NCBI GenBank assembly: GCA_900547395.1
Contig: URGP01000013.1
Location: 1 to 64,000, forward strand
Direction of reading: 5' to 3'
Origin: an uncultured Opitutales bacterium
Lineage (GTDB): Bacteria > Verrucomicrobiota > Verrucomicrobiia > Opitutales > Intestinicryptomonadaceae
DNA: 64,000 nucleotides
Position numbers and translations under genes: made by a program. Every line of letters begins with the position of its first letter. Position 1 is the first letter of the stretch. The notes beneath the pieces were generated by a model that saw only the letters and a list, made by a program, of their open reading frames with translations, had not been told where the DNA came from and did not search any database. This document shows positions 9,764 to 19,321 of the stretch, in pieces.

Positions 9764-9837
9764 TTTTTTTAACACTTGTCATTAAAAAAACTTTCTAAAA
9801 TCAAGCGATGATTTTGCCATGGCAGGTGTTAAAAAAA
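9764..9837. repeat. 74-bp hairpin element between clpC and dnaX
   Basis: Two 19-base arms (9764-9782 and 9819-9837) match as an inverted repeat except at two positions. Both mismatches become G-U pairs in a plus-strand RNA, so the RNA could form a complete 19-bp stem. An inner hairpin, AAAATCA (9797-9803) / TGATTTT (9809-9815), sits in its loop. The element lies in the convergent gap, after the clpC terminator. It may be a miniature palindromic repeat or a structured RNA. I found no second copy by eye. Confidence 0.5.
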
Positions 9838-9851
9838 TCGGCTTAAAAATG

Positions 9852-10202
9852 TCAATCATCGTTTAAGTCTTCATCGGAATCATCCATGTCAACTTGGGAA
9901 GATTCGCTTTCATCTTCGGAAGAAACGTATTCGACATTTTCCTCTTCCCTAAACGCCCCGCGCAAAAGGGCAGTTATGGACGCGTTGAACTGACCTTTCA
10001 ACAGATCTATGATTTCAGGCGAAATTTGGCGCATTGCGTTCGCAAATTCCAAAGTTGTATCGTCAAAAACGCGCACTTCGGACTGTGCAGGCAAGCTTTC
10101 CGCCTGCGGCTCTTTTTTTGCGATTTTTTTGCGGACAATAGGCGCGTATGCCGCGGCGAACTCGCGCTCTTCGGCAAAAACCTTGTTTAGCAGTTCAGCT
10201 AT
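9852..10202 (-). CDS. dnaX: Out-of-frame tau-like C-terminal extension of DnaX
   Basis: A 116-codon open frame that continues dnaX in the frame reached when one A of the ten-A run is skipped. It starts ATA GCT GAA CTG right at the run and has no start codon of its own near its beginning (the first usable ones, TTG, GTG or ATG, are internal). It contains a Lys-rich part (about residues 20-32), a middle resembling a small helical domain, and a strongly acidic tail rich in Asp, Glu and Ser. Joined to the main frame it gives about 492 residues, a normal tau length. Without slippage it would not be translated as part of DnaX. Confidence 0.7.
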   Translation of the reverse strand: MAELLNKVFAEEREFAAAYAPIVRKKIAKKEPQAESLPAQSEVRVFDDTTLEFANAMRQISPEIIDLLKGQFNASITALLRGAFREEENVEYVSSEDESESSQVDMDDSDEDLNDD

Positions 10203-11331
10203 TTTTTTTTTGCACCTCGCGGGGCGCGCCCGAAAGCTTTTCGAGTTCTTTAATCAAAGTGTTTAACGCCCTCGTTCTGCTCTGCTCCACTGCTTTCAAG
10301 AGCGCGACCTCGAAATTCGCCCTTTCTGAAAGCCCGTTTTTCAAGGATTTTTCAGAGCCTTGCAAGACGTCGAGCATGCGCATAATCTGCTCGGTGCTCA
10401 GCTGTTTCGAGCCAAAATCGCGCCAGCCTGTTTTGAAAGATTCAAGCATTGCCTCGCGCAGATAAATCTGCAAGTCGCACAAAGCCCTGTAAAGGTCGCA
10501 TCCGTCGGCAATCAAAGAATTTACCGAATTTACAACTTCGGCGTAATTGCCTTCCGCCATAAAGTTTACCAAACTTTCAATGCGGGCAGAAGACGCAAGA
10601 CCGTAAACCGACACAACGTCTTCGACGCCGATTTTCTTGCCGCAGAAAGAAATCATTTGGTCAAGAATGCTCTGGGCGTCGCGCATACCGCCGTTTGCAA
10701 GGCGCGCAACTGCTTTCAAGGCGTCTTCGGAAGCGTCAATGCCCTCCTGCTTTGATATGTACGCAAGATGGGCGGCGATTTTGTCTTCGGGAATGGGTCT
10801 GAACTCAAAACGCTGGCATCTTGAAGTTATCGTGCCCAAAACCTTGTGGGCTTCGGTAGTCGCAAAAATGAATTTGACGTGCGCGGGCGGCTCTTCGAGT
10901 GTTTTCAAAAGGGCGTTAAAGGCATCGGAAGTAAGCGAATGCACTTCGTCGATAATGTAAATTTTATACGAGCATACGGTCGGAGAGTATTTGCAGTCGT
11001 CGCGCAGCTTGCGGATTTCCTCAATGGAGCGGTTGGATGCGCCGTCGATTTCAACGACATCCATGCAGGAACCTTCCATTATGGATTTTGCGATTGGGTT
11101 GTCGTTATCGGGATGCACGTTCGGACCGCCGTCCGCATTGAGGGCTTTTGCAAAAATCCTCGCGACAGTCGTCTTGCCCGTGCCTCTCGGTCCGACAAAC
11201 AAATAGGCGTGCCCTATCCTGCCCGATTCTATGGCGTTTTTAAGCGTGCGCACGATATGTTCCTGCCCGACCAATTCATCGAACTGGCGCGGGCGGTACC
11301 GCCTTGCTATAACCTGATAACTTTCTGCCAT
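10195..11331 (-). CDS. dnaX: DNA polymerase III subunit gamma (short DnaX product)
   Basis: 378 residues in the frame as written. It is the clamp-loader ATPase: Walker A GPRGTGKT (about 47-54), EIDGASN sensor region, IIDEVHSLT Walker B, and an SRC motif (TSRCQRFEF). The start is the ATG at 11331 ([14 protein letters not shown]), which matches family starts; an upstream ATG at 11364 adds 11 non-conserved residues. The four zinc-binding Cys usual after Walker A are missing: the region reads [20 protein letters not shown]. The frame ends two codons after a ten-A run; skipping one base there fuses it to the 9852-10202 frame and gives a tau form. Confidence 0.93.
   Translation of the reverse strand: MAESYQVIARRYRPRQFDELVGQEHIVRTLKNAIESGRIGHAYLFVGPRGTGKTTVARIFAKALNADGGPNVHPDNDNPIAKSIMEGSCMDVVEIDGASNRSIEEIRKLRDDCKYSPTVCSYKIYIIDEVHSLTSDAFNALLKTLEEPPAHVKFIFATTEAHKVLGTITSRCQRFEFRPIPEDKIAAHLAYISKQEGIDASEDALKAVARLANGGMRDAQSILDQMISFCGKKIGVEDVVSVYGLASSARIESLVNFMAEGNYAEVVNSVNSLIADGCDLYRALCDLQIYLREAMLESFKTGWRDFGSKQLSTEQIMRMLDVLQGSEKSLKNGLSERANFEVALLKAVEQSRTRALNTLIKELEKLSGAPREVQKKNS
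10202..10211 (-). other. Slippery ten-A run in dnaX
   Basis: On the coding (minus) strand the sequence is GAGGTG, C, ten A residues, then TAGC. As written, the frame reads CAA AAA AAA AAT AGC TGA and stops. Removing one A opens the 116-codon extension; adding one A gives an immediate TAG. GAGGTG, directly upstream, resembles a Shine-Dalgarno stimulator. Homopolymer slippage in dnaX is known from Thermus. An assembly error in the homopolymer is the alternative. Confidence 0.65.
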
Positions 11332-11395
11332 AAAATTAAAATACAAAATTAGCCCGCCCCGCAAATTTTACAAGCTTTTTTTAGGAGTTAAACGC

Positions 11396-11428
11396 GCAAA
11401 AACAACGGCGGAGCATTGCGCCCCGCCG
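11396..11428 (-). terminator. Terminator after dnaJ
   Basis: Read on the minus strand: CGGCGG stem (11428-11423), its partner CCGCCG (11411-11406), then TTGTTTTT (11403-11396). It lies between dnaJ and dnaX, so the two are probably separate units. Confidence 0.7.
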
Positions 11429-11445
11429 AAATGGATTTTGAAATT

Positions 11446-12618
11446 TTACGAGAAGAATTTCTTTGCCCTCGAAAAGAACGACGGCTCTTTATCGGCGTCG
11501 TCTCCGCACGCCTTCGCAAAGTCTTCGAGCTTCGATTTCTGTTCGGAAGTCATGTTTTTGGGTACTTCAACATGGACTTTCACATATTCATCGCCGTTGC
11601 CGCCGCCGCGCAGTTTGGGCATTCCGTGCCCCTTCAAGCGGAACACAGTCCCTGTCTGCGTGCCAGCGGGAATTTTCAGCGAAACTTTGCCCGTCAAGGT
11701 TTTAACTTCCACGCTTCCGCCCAATGCCGCAAGCGTAAACTTAATCGGCATGTCAAAGCGCAAGTCGTCGCCGTCGCGCTCAAATACGTCGTTTTCCAAA
11801 ACTTCTATGACGACATACAAGTCGCCCGCCTCGCCGCCGTTTTCGCCCGCGTTTCCCGCGCCCGATTTGCGAAGCCGCGAACCCGTGTAAACGCCTGCGG
11901 GGATTTTTATCACAGTCTCGGCCTTTTCTTTAACAAGCCCCGTTCCGCCGCAAGTCTGGCACGGCTTTTCAATTACATACCCCTTGCCGCCGCACTTGGG
12001 GCAAGTCTGCGAAAAGCGCATAAAGCCCGAAGAAGTCATTACATGCCCGCTGCCTTTGCAGGTCGGGCAGGTTTTCTTTGAAGACTTGTCGGCAGTGCCA
12101 AATCCGCCGCAGGTTTTGCAAACCGCAAGGCGCGAATAGCGTATGGTCTTTTCAACCCCCCTTGCCGCTTCTTCCAAAGTTATCGAAAGCTCCATTCTTA
12201 AATCGGAGCCGCGCTGAGGCTCGTTGGGGTCGGAATGCTCCTCGTAAGAGCCGCCGCCCATGCCGCCGAAGAACGATTCAAAACCGCCCATGCCGCCGCC
12301 CATGCTTCCGAAAAATTCCCTGAAAACATCAGAAGCGTCCCTAAAACCGCCCATGCCGCCGCCTGCTGCTCCCGAAGGTCCGCCCATGCCGCCCGCCTGA
12401 AAAGCCGCATGTCCGTACCTGTCATAGGCGGCGCGCTTTTCTTCATCGGAAAGCACCTGATAGGCGTCGGATATTTGCTTGAACTTTTCTTCCGCCTCCT
12501 TGTTGCCGGGGTTTTTGTCGGGATGGTATTTTACGGCGAGCTTGCGGTACGCCTTTTTAATTTCCTGCAAAGAGGCGTCTTTTGAAACGCCCAACATCTG
12601 GTAATAGTCTTCGGGCAT
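11446..12618 (-). CDS. dnaJ: Chaperone DnaJ (Hsp40)
   Basis: 390 residues. J domain (1-70) with HPD at 32-34 stimulates DnaK ATPase. A Gly/Phe/Met-rich linker (about 75-135) with repeated GGMGG follows. The zinc domain (about 165-222) has four CxxCxGxG repeats: [32 protein letters not shown]. The rest is the substrate-binding beta domain. It starts one base after the grpE stop, so the two are one operon. dnaK is not in the window. Confidence 0.97.
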   Translation of the reverse strand: MPEDYYQMLGVSKDASLQEIKKAYRKLAVKYHPDKNPGNKEAEEKFKQISDAYQVLSDEEKRAAYDRYGHAAFQAGGMGGPSGAAGGGMGGFRDASDVFREFFGSMGGGMGGFESFFGGMGGGSYEEHSDPNEPQRGSDLRMELSITLEEAARGVEKTIRYSRLAVCKTCGGFGTADKSSKKTCPTCKGSGHVMTSSGFMRFSQTCPKCGGKGYVIEKPCQTCGGTGLVKEKAETVIKIPAGVYTGSRLRKSGAGNAGENGGEAGDLYVVIEVLENDVFERDGDDLRFDMPIKFTLAALGGSVEVKTLTGKVSLKIPAGTQTGTVFRLKGHGMPKLRGGGNGDEYVKVHVEVPKNMTSEQKSKLEDFAKACGDDADKEPSFFSRAKKFFS

Positions 12619-12619
12619 G

Positions 12620-13258
12620 TTATTCCTTGTCTGCTCCGCTTGAAACGACCACGCTTGCGGGGCGAATCAAACGCCCGTTCAGCTTGTAGCCCGTGCGCAT
12701 TATCGACGACACCTTGTTTTCGGGATAGTCGCTACTCGGAGAGTGCGCCACGCATTCGTGAAAGTTCGGGTCGAAATCTTCGCCAAGCGGGCGGATTTCC
12801 TCAATTCCGAAATTGTTGAACACTTTTTTGATTTGCCCAAGCACCATTTCAATGCCCGCAATCATATCCTTGAAATCTTCGTTTTTGCGGGCATGCTCTA
12901 TGGCAAGCTCGAGATTGTCAACCGAAGTCAAAAGCTCTTCCACAAAGGGCTGTATCGCAAACTTGCGGATTTCTTCCATGTCGCGCAAAACCCTGCGGCG
13001 ATAGGTGTCGAGGTTGGCGACGGAGCGCAAGTAATTGTCGTAATTTTTTGCGGATTCCGCCTTAGCCTTTTCAAGTTCGGCTTTTAGTTCTTCGATTTCT
13101 GAAATATCCTTTTTGCATTCGCACTCGCCATCTGAATGGCAAGCGCATTCCGATTTTTCGGAATGTTCTGATTTGTGGCAAGCGCAACCGCACTGCTTTT
13201 CTTCTTGTTCAGCAGGATTATTTTGGTTGTTTTCCATGTTTTCTGTTTTATTAGCCAT
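12620..13258 (-). CDS. grpE: GrpE nucleotide exchange factor with Cys/His-rich N-terminus
   Basis: 212 residues. The long helix (about 52-110) and beta domain ending in [19 protein letters not shown] are standard GrpE, the nucleotide exchange factor of DnaK. Residues 23-48 are unusual: seven Cys (23, 25, 27, 38, 40, 46, 48) and three His (28, 32, 41) in CxCxCH and CxCH patterns, followed by Lys. GrpE normally has a disordered acidic N-terminus. This could bind metal or sense redox state; that is inference. It shares an operon with dnaJ and is divergent from serS. I see no CIRCE element upstream. Confidence 0.95.
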   Translation of the reverse strand: MANKTENMENNQNNPAEQEEKQCGCACHKSEHSEKSECACHSDGECECKKDISEIEELKAELEKAKAESAKNYDNYLRSVANLDTYRRRVLRDMEEIRKFAIQPFVEELLTSVDNLELAIEHARKNEDFKDMIAGIEMVLGQIKKVFNNFGIEEIRPLGEDFDPNFHECVAHSPSSDYPENKVSSIMRTGYKLNGRLIRPASVVVSSGADKE

Positions 13259-13355
13259 AAATTTATAAAATCGAAAAAAAGTTGTCTAATTTAAATGGAA
13301 AAAAGTCAAATATCTTTGTTGAAAAATCAAAAAAAAGTGCCATTTTAATACTTTT

Positions 13356-14618
13356 ATGATAGACATTAAACTGTTAAGAGAAAATCCGGAAAGGCTGAAA
13401 AAAGCCATATCACTGAAAAAATTTGACTGCGATTTGGACGCTATTTTGGACTTCGACGCCAAGAGGCGCGCAATAGTAAGCGCGGCCGAAGAAGCGCGCG
13501 CGGCTCAAAACGCCGCGAATTTGGAAATGTCAAAACTGCCAAAGGGAAGCGATGAATTCAAGGCGAAAATCGCCGAGCTTAAAGAAGTGTCGGCAAAGGT
13601 AAAATCGCTCGAAAAAGAAGCGGACGAAGCAGACAAGAAATGGAACTCAATGCTTCTTACAATCCCCAATATGCCCGACCCCTCCGTGCCAGTGGGCAAA
13701 AACGAAGCAGACAACGTGACCGTTTCAACATGGGGCGACGTAAATTCAATTAAAAACGCAAAACCGCACTGGGATTTGCCCTTCTTTGAAAAGATGCTCG
13801 ACTTTCAGCGCGGCGTAAAAGTCACGGGAGCGGGATTTCCGTTCTACGTCGGCGACATGGCGCGCCTCGTGCGCGCGCTTTTGGCGTTCTTCCTCGACGA
13901 AGCAAAGAAAAACGGCTATGAGGAAATGATGTGCCCGATTATGGTAAACGCGGCAAGCGCAACGGCAACAGGTCAGCTCCCCGACAAGGAAGGGCAAATG
14001 TACCACGACGCACAGGACGATTTCTACATGATACCGACTGCCGAAGTTCCGCTTACAAATTTCTTCCGCAACGAAACGTTCGACGAAAAGGATTTGCCGA
14101 TTTACCGCTGCGGCTATACTCCCTGTTTCCGCAGGGAAGCGGGTTCTTGGGGCAAAGACGTCAGAGGGCTCAACCGCCTGCACCAGTTCGACAAAGTAGA
14201 GCTTGTCAAGTGGGTTCACCCCGACACTTCGATGGACGAACTCGAAAAGCTCCGCCTCGACGCCGAAAGGATTTTGCAAAAACTTGAACTGCCCTACCGC
14301 GTTTTGATGATTTGCACCGGCGACATAGGTTTCCCGCACGCAAAGCAGTTCGACCTCGAAGTCTGGGCGGCGGGCCAGCAAAAATGGCTCGAAGTTTCAA
14401 GCTGCTCGTGCTTTACGGATTTCCAAGCTCGCAGGGCGGGCATACGTTTCCGCCCCGCAAACGGCGGCAAGTCGCAGTTCGTACACACTTTGAACGGTTC
14501 GGGCTTGGCAATTCCGCGCGTGCTTGCGGCAATTCTTGAAAACAACATAACCGATGACGGAAAAATCCGCGTGCCGCAGGTCCTGCGCAAATGGATTGAC
14601 GAAGAATTTATCGGCTAA
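13356..14618 (+). CDS. serS: Seryl-tRNA synthetase
   Basis: 420 residues, class II synthetase that charges tRNA-Ser. The N-terminal antiparallel coiled-coil arm (about 25-100), which binds the long variable arm of tRNA-Ser, is visible as Lys/Glu/Ala-rich helices. Motif 2 is around FRREAGSWGKDVRGLNRLHQF and the active site includes TAEVPLTN. The C-terminal NGSGLAIPRVLAAILEN is motif 3. A full-length, ordinary enzyme. It is divergent from grpE. Confidence 0.97.
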   Translation: MIDIKLLRENPERLKKAISLKKFDCDLDAILDFDAKRRAIVSAAEEARAAQNAANLEMSKLPKGSDEFKAKIAELKEVSAKVKSLEKEADEADKKWNSMLLTIPNMPDPSVPVGKNEADNVTVSTWGDVNSIKNAKPHWDLPFFEKMLDFQRGVKVTGAGFPFYVGDMARLVRALLAFFLDEAKKNGYEEMMCPIMVNAASATATGQLPDKEGQMYHDAQDDFYMIPTAEVPLTNFFRNETFDEKDLPIYRCGYTPCFRREAGSWGKDVRGLNRLHQFDKVELVKWVHPDTSMDELEKLRLDAERILQKLELPYRVLMICTGDIGFPHAKQFDLEVWAAGQQKWLEVSSCSCFTDFQARRAGIRFRPANGGKSQFVHTLNGSGLAIPRVLAAILENNITDDGKIRVPQVLRKWIDEEFIG

Positions 14619-14627
14619 TCTTAAAAC

Positions 14628-14650
14628 GCCCCGAAAATTCCATTCGGGGC
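14628..14650 (+). other. Hairpin between serS and proS
   Basis: Perfect stem GCCCCGAA (14628-14635) / TTCGGGGC (14643-14650) with a 7-base loop. It is followed by AAAATATT instead of a T-run, so it is a weak terminator or an mRNA-processing or stability hairpin. Confidence 0.5.
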
Positions 14651-14677
14651 AAAATATTAAATTTCAAAAAATTTTTT

Positions 14678-16192
14678 ATGGCAAAAGAAGCAAAGACAGC
14701 AATAACGCCGACAAGGACGCAGGACTATCCCGAATGGTACCAGCAAGTCATAAAAGCCGCCGAGCTTGCTGAAAACAGCCCCGTGCGCGGCTGCATGGTA
14801 ATAAAGCCGTGGGGATACTCCCTATGGGAAAACATGCAGAGCGTCCTCGACAAAATGTTTAAGGACACAGGGCATAGAAACGCCTACTTCCCGCTCTTTA
14901 TTCCTGTCAGCTATCTGGAAAAAGAAGCAGAGCACGTCGAAGGCTTTGCGAAAGAATGCGCGGTTGTAACGCACTCGCGCTTGAAGCTTAAAGACGGAAA
15001 ATTAGTCCCCTCTTCCCCTCTCGAAGAGCCTTTGATTGTCCGCCCGACTTCCGAAACCATCATCGGAGAAATGTATTCAAGATGGGTTCAAAGCTACCGC
15101 GATTTGCCTATTCTCGTAAACCAGTGGGCGAACGTAGTCCGCTGGGAAATGCGCACGCGCCTGTTTTTGCGCACCGCTGAATTTTTGTGGCAGGAAGGGC
15201 ATACCGCGCATGCCACAAAAGAAGAGGCAATCGAAGAAACAAACAAGATGCTTCGCGTTTACGAAGACTTCGCCCAAAACTACATGGCAATGCCCGTCAT
15301 TTGCGGGCAAAAGACAGAAGGTGAAAAATTCCCGGGAGCCGTAACAACCTACTGCATAGAAGCAATGATGCAGGATAGAAAAGCGTTGCAGGCTGGCACT
15401 TCGCACTTTTTGGGGCAGAATTTCGCAAAGGCAAGCAACATACGCTATCTTTCGGAAAACGGCTCGCAGGAATACGCATGGACAACGAGCTGGGGCGTTT
15501 CAACGCGTCTCATCGGCGGGCTTGTAATGACGCACTCCGACGACAACGGCTTGGTTCTCCCCCCGCGCATTGCCCCGACGCACATCGCAATTTTGCCGAT
15601 TATAAGAGACGAGGCAAGCGCGGCGGAAGTAATGCAGTACTGCAAAAATCTGCAAAGCGAGCTTTCAAGCGTATGCTATGACGGCAAGCCCTTGCGCGTC
15701 GAACTTGACGCCCGCGACATCCGCGGCGGCGAAAAGGCGTGGGGCTGGGTCAAAAAAGGCGTTCCAATCCGCTTGGAAATCGGACCGAGAGACATCGCAA
15801 ACAACTCCCTCTTCATGGCGCGGCGCGACGACGGCTCGAAACAGGCGATTTCCCGCGCGGAATTTGTCGCGAAAGTTCCCGAAATTTTAACGCAAATACA
15901 AAACAATCTGTTTGCAAAAGCGTTGAAATACCGCCAAGACAACACCGTAAAAATAGATACGAAAAAAGATTTCTACGACTTCTTCACGCCGCAAAACGAA
16001 AAGAAGCCCGAAATCCACGGCGGTTTTGCGATGGCGCATTTCGACGGAAGCGCGGAAGTGGAAGACATGTTGCGCCAAGACCTCAAAGTCACTGTGCGCT
16101 GCATTCCGCTTGAAGGCGACGGCGAAGAAGGTATTTGCCCGTTCAGCGGCAGACCTTCAAAACAGAGGGTTGTTTTCGCAAAATCGTACTAA
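14678..16192 (+). CDS. proS: Prolyl-tRNA synthetase, archaeal/eukaryotic type
   Basis: 504 residues, without the INS editing domain that interrupts E. coli-type ProRS. The start ([21 protein letters not shown]), [29 protein letters not shown] and the motif 2 [16 protein letters not shown] follow the type 3 enzyme shared by archaea, eukaryotes and some bacteria. The C-terminus [19 protein letters not shown], which ends in Tyr, is also characteristic. It lies downstream of serS, and the hairpins on both sides suggest partial transcriptional separation. Confidence 0.95.
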   Translation: MAKEAKTAITPTRTQDYPEWYQQVIKAAELAENSPVRGCMVIKPWGYSLWENMQSVLDKMFKDTGHRNAYFPLFIPVSYLEKEAEHVEGFAKECAVVTHSRLKLKDGKLVPSSPLEEPLIVRPTSETIIGEMYSRWVQSYRDLPILVNQWANVVRWEMRTRLFLRTAEFLWQEGHTAHATKEEAIEETNKMLRVYEDFAQNYMAMPVICGQKTEGEKFPGAVTTYCIEAMMQDRKALQAGTSHFLGQNFAKASNIRYLSENGSQEYAWTTSWGVSTRLIGGLVMTHSDDNGLVLPPRIAPTHIAILPIIRDEASAAEVMQYCKNLQSELSSVCYDGKPLRVELDARDIRGGEKAWGWVKKGVPIRLEIGPRDIANNSLFMARRDDGSKQAISRAEFVAKVPEILTQIQNNLFAKALKYRQDNTVKIDTKKDFYDFFTPQNEKKPEIHGGFAMAHFDGSAEVEDMLRQDLKVTVRCIPLEGDGEEGICPFSGRPSKQRVVFAKSY

Positions 16193-16194
16193 GC

Positions 16195-16260
16195 GCAATT
16201 TTGAAAGCTTCAAATCCGCCCGCAAAGCAGCGGCAAGCGGATTTGAAGTTGCAAAATTTT
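16195..16260 (+). terminator. Long hairpin between proS and pyrH
   Basis: Inner stem CTTCAAATCCGC (16208-16219) / GCGGATTTGAAG (16237-16248) is perfect over 12 bases with a 17-base loop. Outer arms AATTTTG (16197-16203) / CAAAATT (16252-16258) extend it. A short T stretch follows. It is probably the proS terminator, leaky or also acting as the pyrH leader. Confidence 0.6.
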
Positions 16261-16302
16261 CCCCAAAGAACAATACTTTACCAAAATCGCAAAAATTTTC
16301 TT

Positions 16303-17013
16303 ATGACTCCGAAATACAAACGCATAGTGTTAAAGATTAGCGGCGAAGCCCTTAAAGGAAACGGCGAAGACCCGCACTCACCCGAAATTTTGAAAGACCT
16401 CGCGCGCCAGCTCAAAGAAATACACGAAATCGGCGTGCAAATCTGCCTTGTTGTCGGCGGCGGCAACATATTCCGAGGGCTGAAAGGAATGGACAAAGGC
16501 GTTGACAGAACCACGGGCGACTACATGGGAATGCTCGCAACGGTCATCAACGGGCTTGCAATCATGAACGCCCTTGAAGCGGAAGGCGTGCAAGTCCGCG
16601 TTCAAACCGCAATCCCGATGGAAAAAGTCGCAGAACCTTTCATAGTGAGAAAGGCAATCAGGCACCTTGAAAAAGGCAGAATCGTGATATTTGTAGCAGG
16701 CACGGGCAATCCCTATTTTTCAACCGACACAACCGCGTCGCTAAGGGCTTCCGAAGTTCAGGCGGACTGCATTTTAAAAGCCACAAAGGTTGACGGAATT
16801 TATGATAAAGACCCGATGAAATTTGCCGATGCAGTAAAGTTTGACAGCATTTCATATATTGATGCACTCGAAAAACGCCTCGCGGTAATGGATTCCACTG
16901 CATTTTCAATGTGCATGGACAACAAAATACCAATCGTTGTATTTGACATGAATAAGCCTGGCAACATTCTCCGCGCCGTAAAAGGCGAAAAAATCGGCAC
17001 GACCGTATCTTAA
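16303..17013 (+). CDS. pyrH: Uridylate kinase
   Basis: 236 residues, hexameric amino-acid-kinase fold, converts UMP to [12 protein letters not shown] (phosphate loop), [10 protein letters not shown], the [14 protein letters not shown] helix and [14 protein letters not shown] are family signatures. I chose the ATG at 16303 ([11 protein letters not shown]); the longer open frame upstream runs through the proS end and a hairpin. The pyrH-frr order is conserved in many bacteria, though here the usual tsf is not adjacent. Confidence 0.97.
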   Translation: MTPKYKRIVLKISGEALKGNGEDPHSPEILKDLARQLKEIHEIGVQICLVVGGGNIFRGLKGMDKGVDRTTGDYMGMLATVINGLAIMNALEAEGVQVRVQTAIPMEKVAEPFIVRKAIRHLEKGRIVIFVAGTGNPYFSTDTTASLRASEVQADCILKATKVDGIYDKDPMKFADAVKFDSISYIDALEKRLAVMDSTAFSMCMDNKIPIVVFDMNKPGNILRAVKGEKIGTTVS

Positions 17014-17044
17014 AAATTTCAAAAAACACAAAAAAAGGATTAAA

Positions 17045-17605
17045 ATGGACATCAACGCAGAAATCAAAAAAACAGCGGAAGCGATGGCAAAGGCTCTCGA
17101 CTTCGTTTTGCGCGACTTTGAAACAATCCACACGGGCAAGGCGTCGCCAAGCATGGTTGAAGGCGTCATGGTTGACGTTTACGGCAGTTCAATGAGAATG
17201 AAGGACGTTGCGGCAATCACCACTCCCGACTCAAACCTAATCCGCATTCAACCCTGGGACAGAGGCATTTTAAAAGAAATCGAAAAGGCGATTTTGGCGG
17301 CTAATATCGGCATTACCCCCGCAGTGATGGGCGAAGCCGTCCGCTGCCCCATTCCCGCCCTTTCAGGCGAACGCCGCGCCGAACTTGCAAAAGTCTGCCG
17401 CGACATGGCAGAACAAGGCAGAGTGCGCATCCGCAACATCCGCAGAGACGCAATGGACGCCCTTAAAAAAGCGCAAAAAGACTCCGCCATCACAGAAGAC
17501 GAAGAAAAGCGCGCAGAAAAGGAAATCCAAAACTTGACAGACAAAAAGATTGATGAAATCAACAAAGCAGTCGAAGCCAAGGAAGCGGATTTAAAAAGGG
17601 TATAA
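17045..17605 (+). CDS. frr: Ribosome recycling factor
   Basis: 186 residues, the normal length. It splits post-termination ribosomes together with EF-G. The pattern TGKASPSMVEGVMVDVYG, AITTPDSNLIRIQPWD, NIGITPAVMGEAVRCPIP and the C-terminal helix EKEIQNLTDKKIDEINKAVE is typical. AAAAGGA ribosome binding site before the ATG. It lies 31 bases after pyrH and 19 before proB, so all three may share a transcript. Confidence 0.97.
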   Translation: MDINAEIKKTAEAMAKALDFVLRDFETIHTGKASPSMVEGVMVDVYGSSMRMKDVAAITTPDSNLIRIQPWDRGILKEIEKAILAANIGITPAVMGEAVRCPIPALSGERRAELAKVCRDMAEQGRVRIRNIRRDAMDALKKAQKDSAITEDEEKRAEKEIQNLTDKKIDEINKAVEAKEADLKRV

Positions 17606-17624
17606 TAAATAAATTTCAGCGGTT

Positions 17625-18713
17625 ATGAAAGACGCAAAACGCGTCGTGGTTAAAATTGGCACGGGAGTGTTGACGCGCGATGTCGGAAAGCTTGACGTCG
17701 GGCGGATGAAGGAGTTATGCGCGCAAATTGCAAGGCTTCGCAAGTCGGGCAAGGAAGTCGCGCTGGTAAGCTCGGGGGCTGTGGGGCTTGGCATGGGCAG
17801 GCTGGGCTTGAAATCCCGCCCCAAACAGATCAGCACGGTGCAAAAGTGCGCGGCAGTCGGGCAAGGCATACTAATCGACACATGGTCAAAGCTTTTTGAA
17901 GAGCACGGCATTACAACCGCCCAGCTTCTCCTCACAAAAGACGACGTTGACATAAAGCACCGCCATGACGCCATGAACGCCCTTTTGGACGAAATCCTAA
18001 AAGATAAAATCGTGCCCGTCATCAACGAAAACGACTCGGTGAGTGCGTCGGAACTTAACATAAAGTTCGGCGACAACGACGTTCTAAGCTCGCTTGTCGC
18101 AACCCTCATAAAGGCGGACTGCCTTGTGATTTTATCCACCGCCTCGGGGCTTTTGGATATGACAGGCGACGGCTCAATGATAAAAAGAGTCGAAAAAATA
18201 GACGCCAAAATAAACGCAATGGCATCAGGCACGACAAGTGCGACGGCTGTCGGCGGAATGATTACAAAACTTAGAGCCGCAAAAATAGCAACTGATTTCG
18301 GCTGCGGAGTTTACATTGCAAGCGGCTCGCGCGAAAATGTTTTGGACGAAATTTTTGCCGACGAAAACCCGGGGACTTTCTTTGTTCCGTCAAAAAAGAA
18401 ATCAAGCTCGAAAAAACGCTGGCTCGCCTACTTCGGCAAAACCGCGGGAAAACTGCACATTGACGAGGGCGCGGAAAACGCGGTTCGCAACAAAGGCTCT
18501 TCTTTGCTGGTGGCGGGAGTAAAAGACATCGAGGGAAATTTCAAGGCTGGCGACTTGGTTGAAGTCATTTCCAAAAAGACAAAAAGCATAATGGCAAGGG
18601 GGCTTGCATACATATCTTCGGACGAAATGCGTCCGCTTATCGGCAAGAACCTCGATTGCTGCGACAAGAAAAAGCATATCGCAATACACCGCGACAACCT
18701 CTCAATGCGTTAA
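17625..18713 (+). CDS. proB: Glutamate 5-kinase
   Basis: 362 residues; first step of proline synthesis, glutamate to glutamyl phosphate. The amino-acid-kinase domain (about 1-260) has VVKIGTGVLT, LVSSGAVGLG, NENDSVS and KFGDNDVLSSLVA. The C-terminal PUA domain (about 276-360) is the usual ProB extension. proA is not in the window. It ends five bases before sufT. Confidence 0.95.
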   Translation: MKDAKRVVVKIGTGVLTRDVGKLDVGRMKELCAQIARLRKSGKEVALVSSGAVGLGMGRLGLKSRPKQISTVQKCAAVGQGILIDTWSKLFEEHGITTAQLLLTKDDVDIKHRHDAMNALLDEILKDKIVPVINENDSVSASELNIKFGDNDVLSSLVATLIKADCLVILSTASGLLDMTGDGSMIKRVEKIDAKINAMASGTTSATAVGGMITKLRAAKIATDFGCGVYIASGSRENVLDEIFADENPGTFFVPSKKKSSSKKRWLAYFGKTAGKLHIDEGAENAVRNKGSSLLVAGVKDIEGNFKAGDLVEVISKKTKSIMARGLAYISSDEMRPLIGKNLDCCDKKKHIAIHRDNLSMR

Positions 18714-18718
18714 AAAAA

Positions 18719-19315
18719 ATGAGCGCGCAAATTGAAATTTCAAGAGATTGCGACGCAATGCTGATTCCTTCCGGAACGCAAGTGCGCCTCGCAAAGGGAA
18801 CTTTGGTTGTAATCACCCACAGGCTCGGCGGCAATTTCACTGTTTCAGGCTCATTCGGAATGGCACGAATTTTGGAAAAAGACGCAGACGCAATAGGCGA
18901 AGCGTCAAAAAATCCGCAAAATTCCGAAACAAAAGCGGAAGCCGAAGAAAACGCGCCCTCTCCCGCCCCCGAAGAAAAATCGGACAGGGAAAACTTCGCC
19001 CCGCCGGAAGAAAGCGAACTTTGGGACGCCGCAAGAACCGTTTACGACCCGGAAATACCGCTGAACATCGTGGATTTGGGGCTTGTCTATAAAATGGACT
19101 TGATACATTCTCCCGACGGCAAATACGCAGTCGAAGCCGACATGACGCTGACTGCCCCGGGTTGCGCAATGGGTCCTGTAATTGCAGACGACCTTAAAAT
19201 GCGCTTAAAGGCAATCCCCGGAATTGACGATGCCGTCGTAAACATTGTATGGGACCCGCCGTGGCATCAAGATATGATTTCGGAAGAGGGAAAAATGACT
19301 CTCGGGCTTTTATAG
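18719..19315 (+). CDS. sufT: SufT-like iron-sulfur cluster assembly factor
   Basis: 198 residues from the ATG at 18719. The N-terminal part (MLIPSGTQVRLAKGTLVVI ... LGGNFTV) is the extension found in long SufT proteins. An acidic, low-complexity linker (about 60-95) follows. The C-terminal MIP18/DUF59 domain has DPEIPLNIVDLGLVY and LTAPGCAMGPVI with its conserved Cys. SufT proteins help mature Fe-S proteins. The rest of the suf operon is absent, so it acts away from its partners. Starts before 18719 overlap proB. Confidence 0.85.
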   Translation: MSAQIEISRDCDAMLIPSGTQVRLAKGTLVVITHRLGGNFTVSGSFGMARILEKDADAIGEASKNPQNSETKAEAEENAPSPAPEEKSDRENFAPPEESELWDAARTVYDPEIPLNIVDLGLVYKMDLIHSPDGKYAVEADMTLTAPGCAMGPVIADDLKMRLKAIPGIDDAVVNIVWDPPWHQDMISEEGKMTLGLL

Positions 19316-19321
19316 CCGCAA

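Noticed and set aside
13259..13355. CIRCE or HrcA operator upstream of grpE
   Set aside because: No TTAGCACTC-N9-GAGTGCTAA-like repeat is present.
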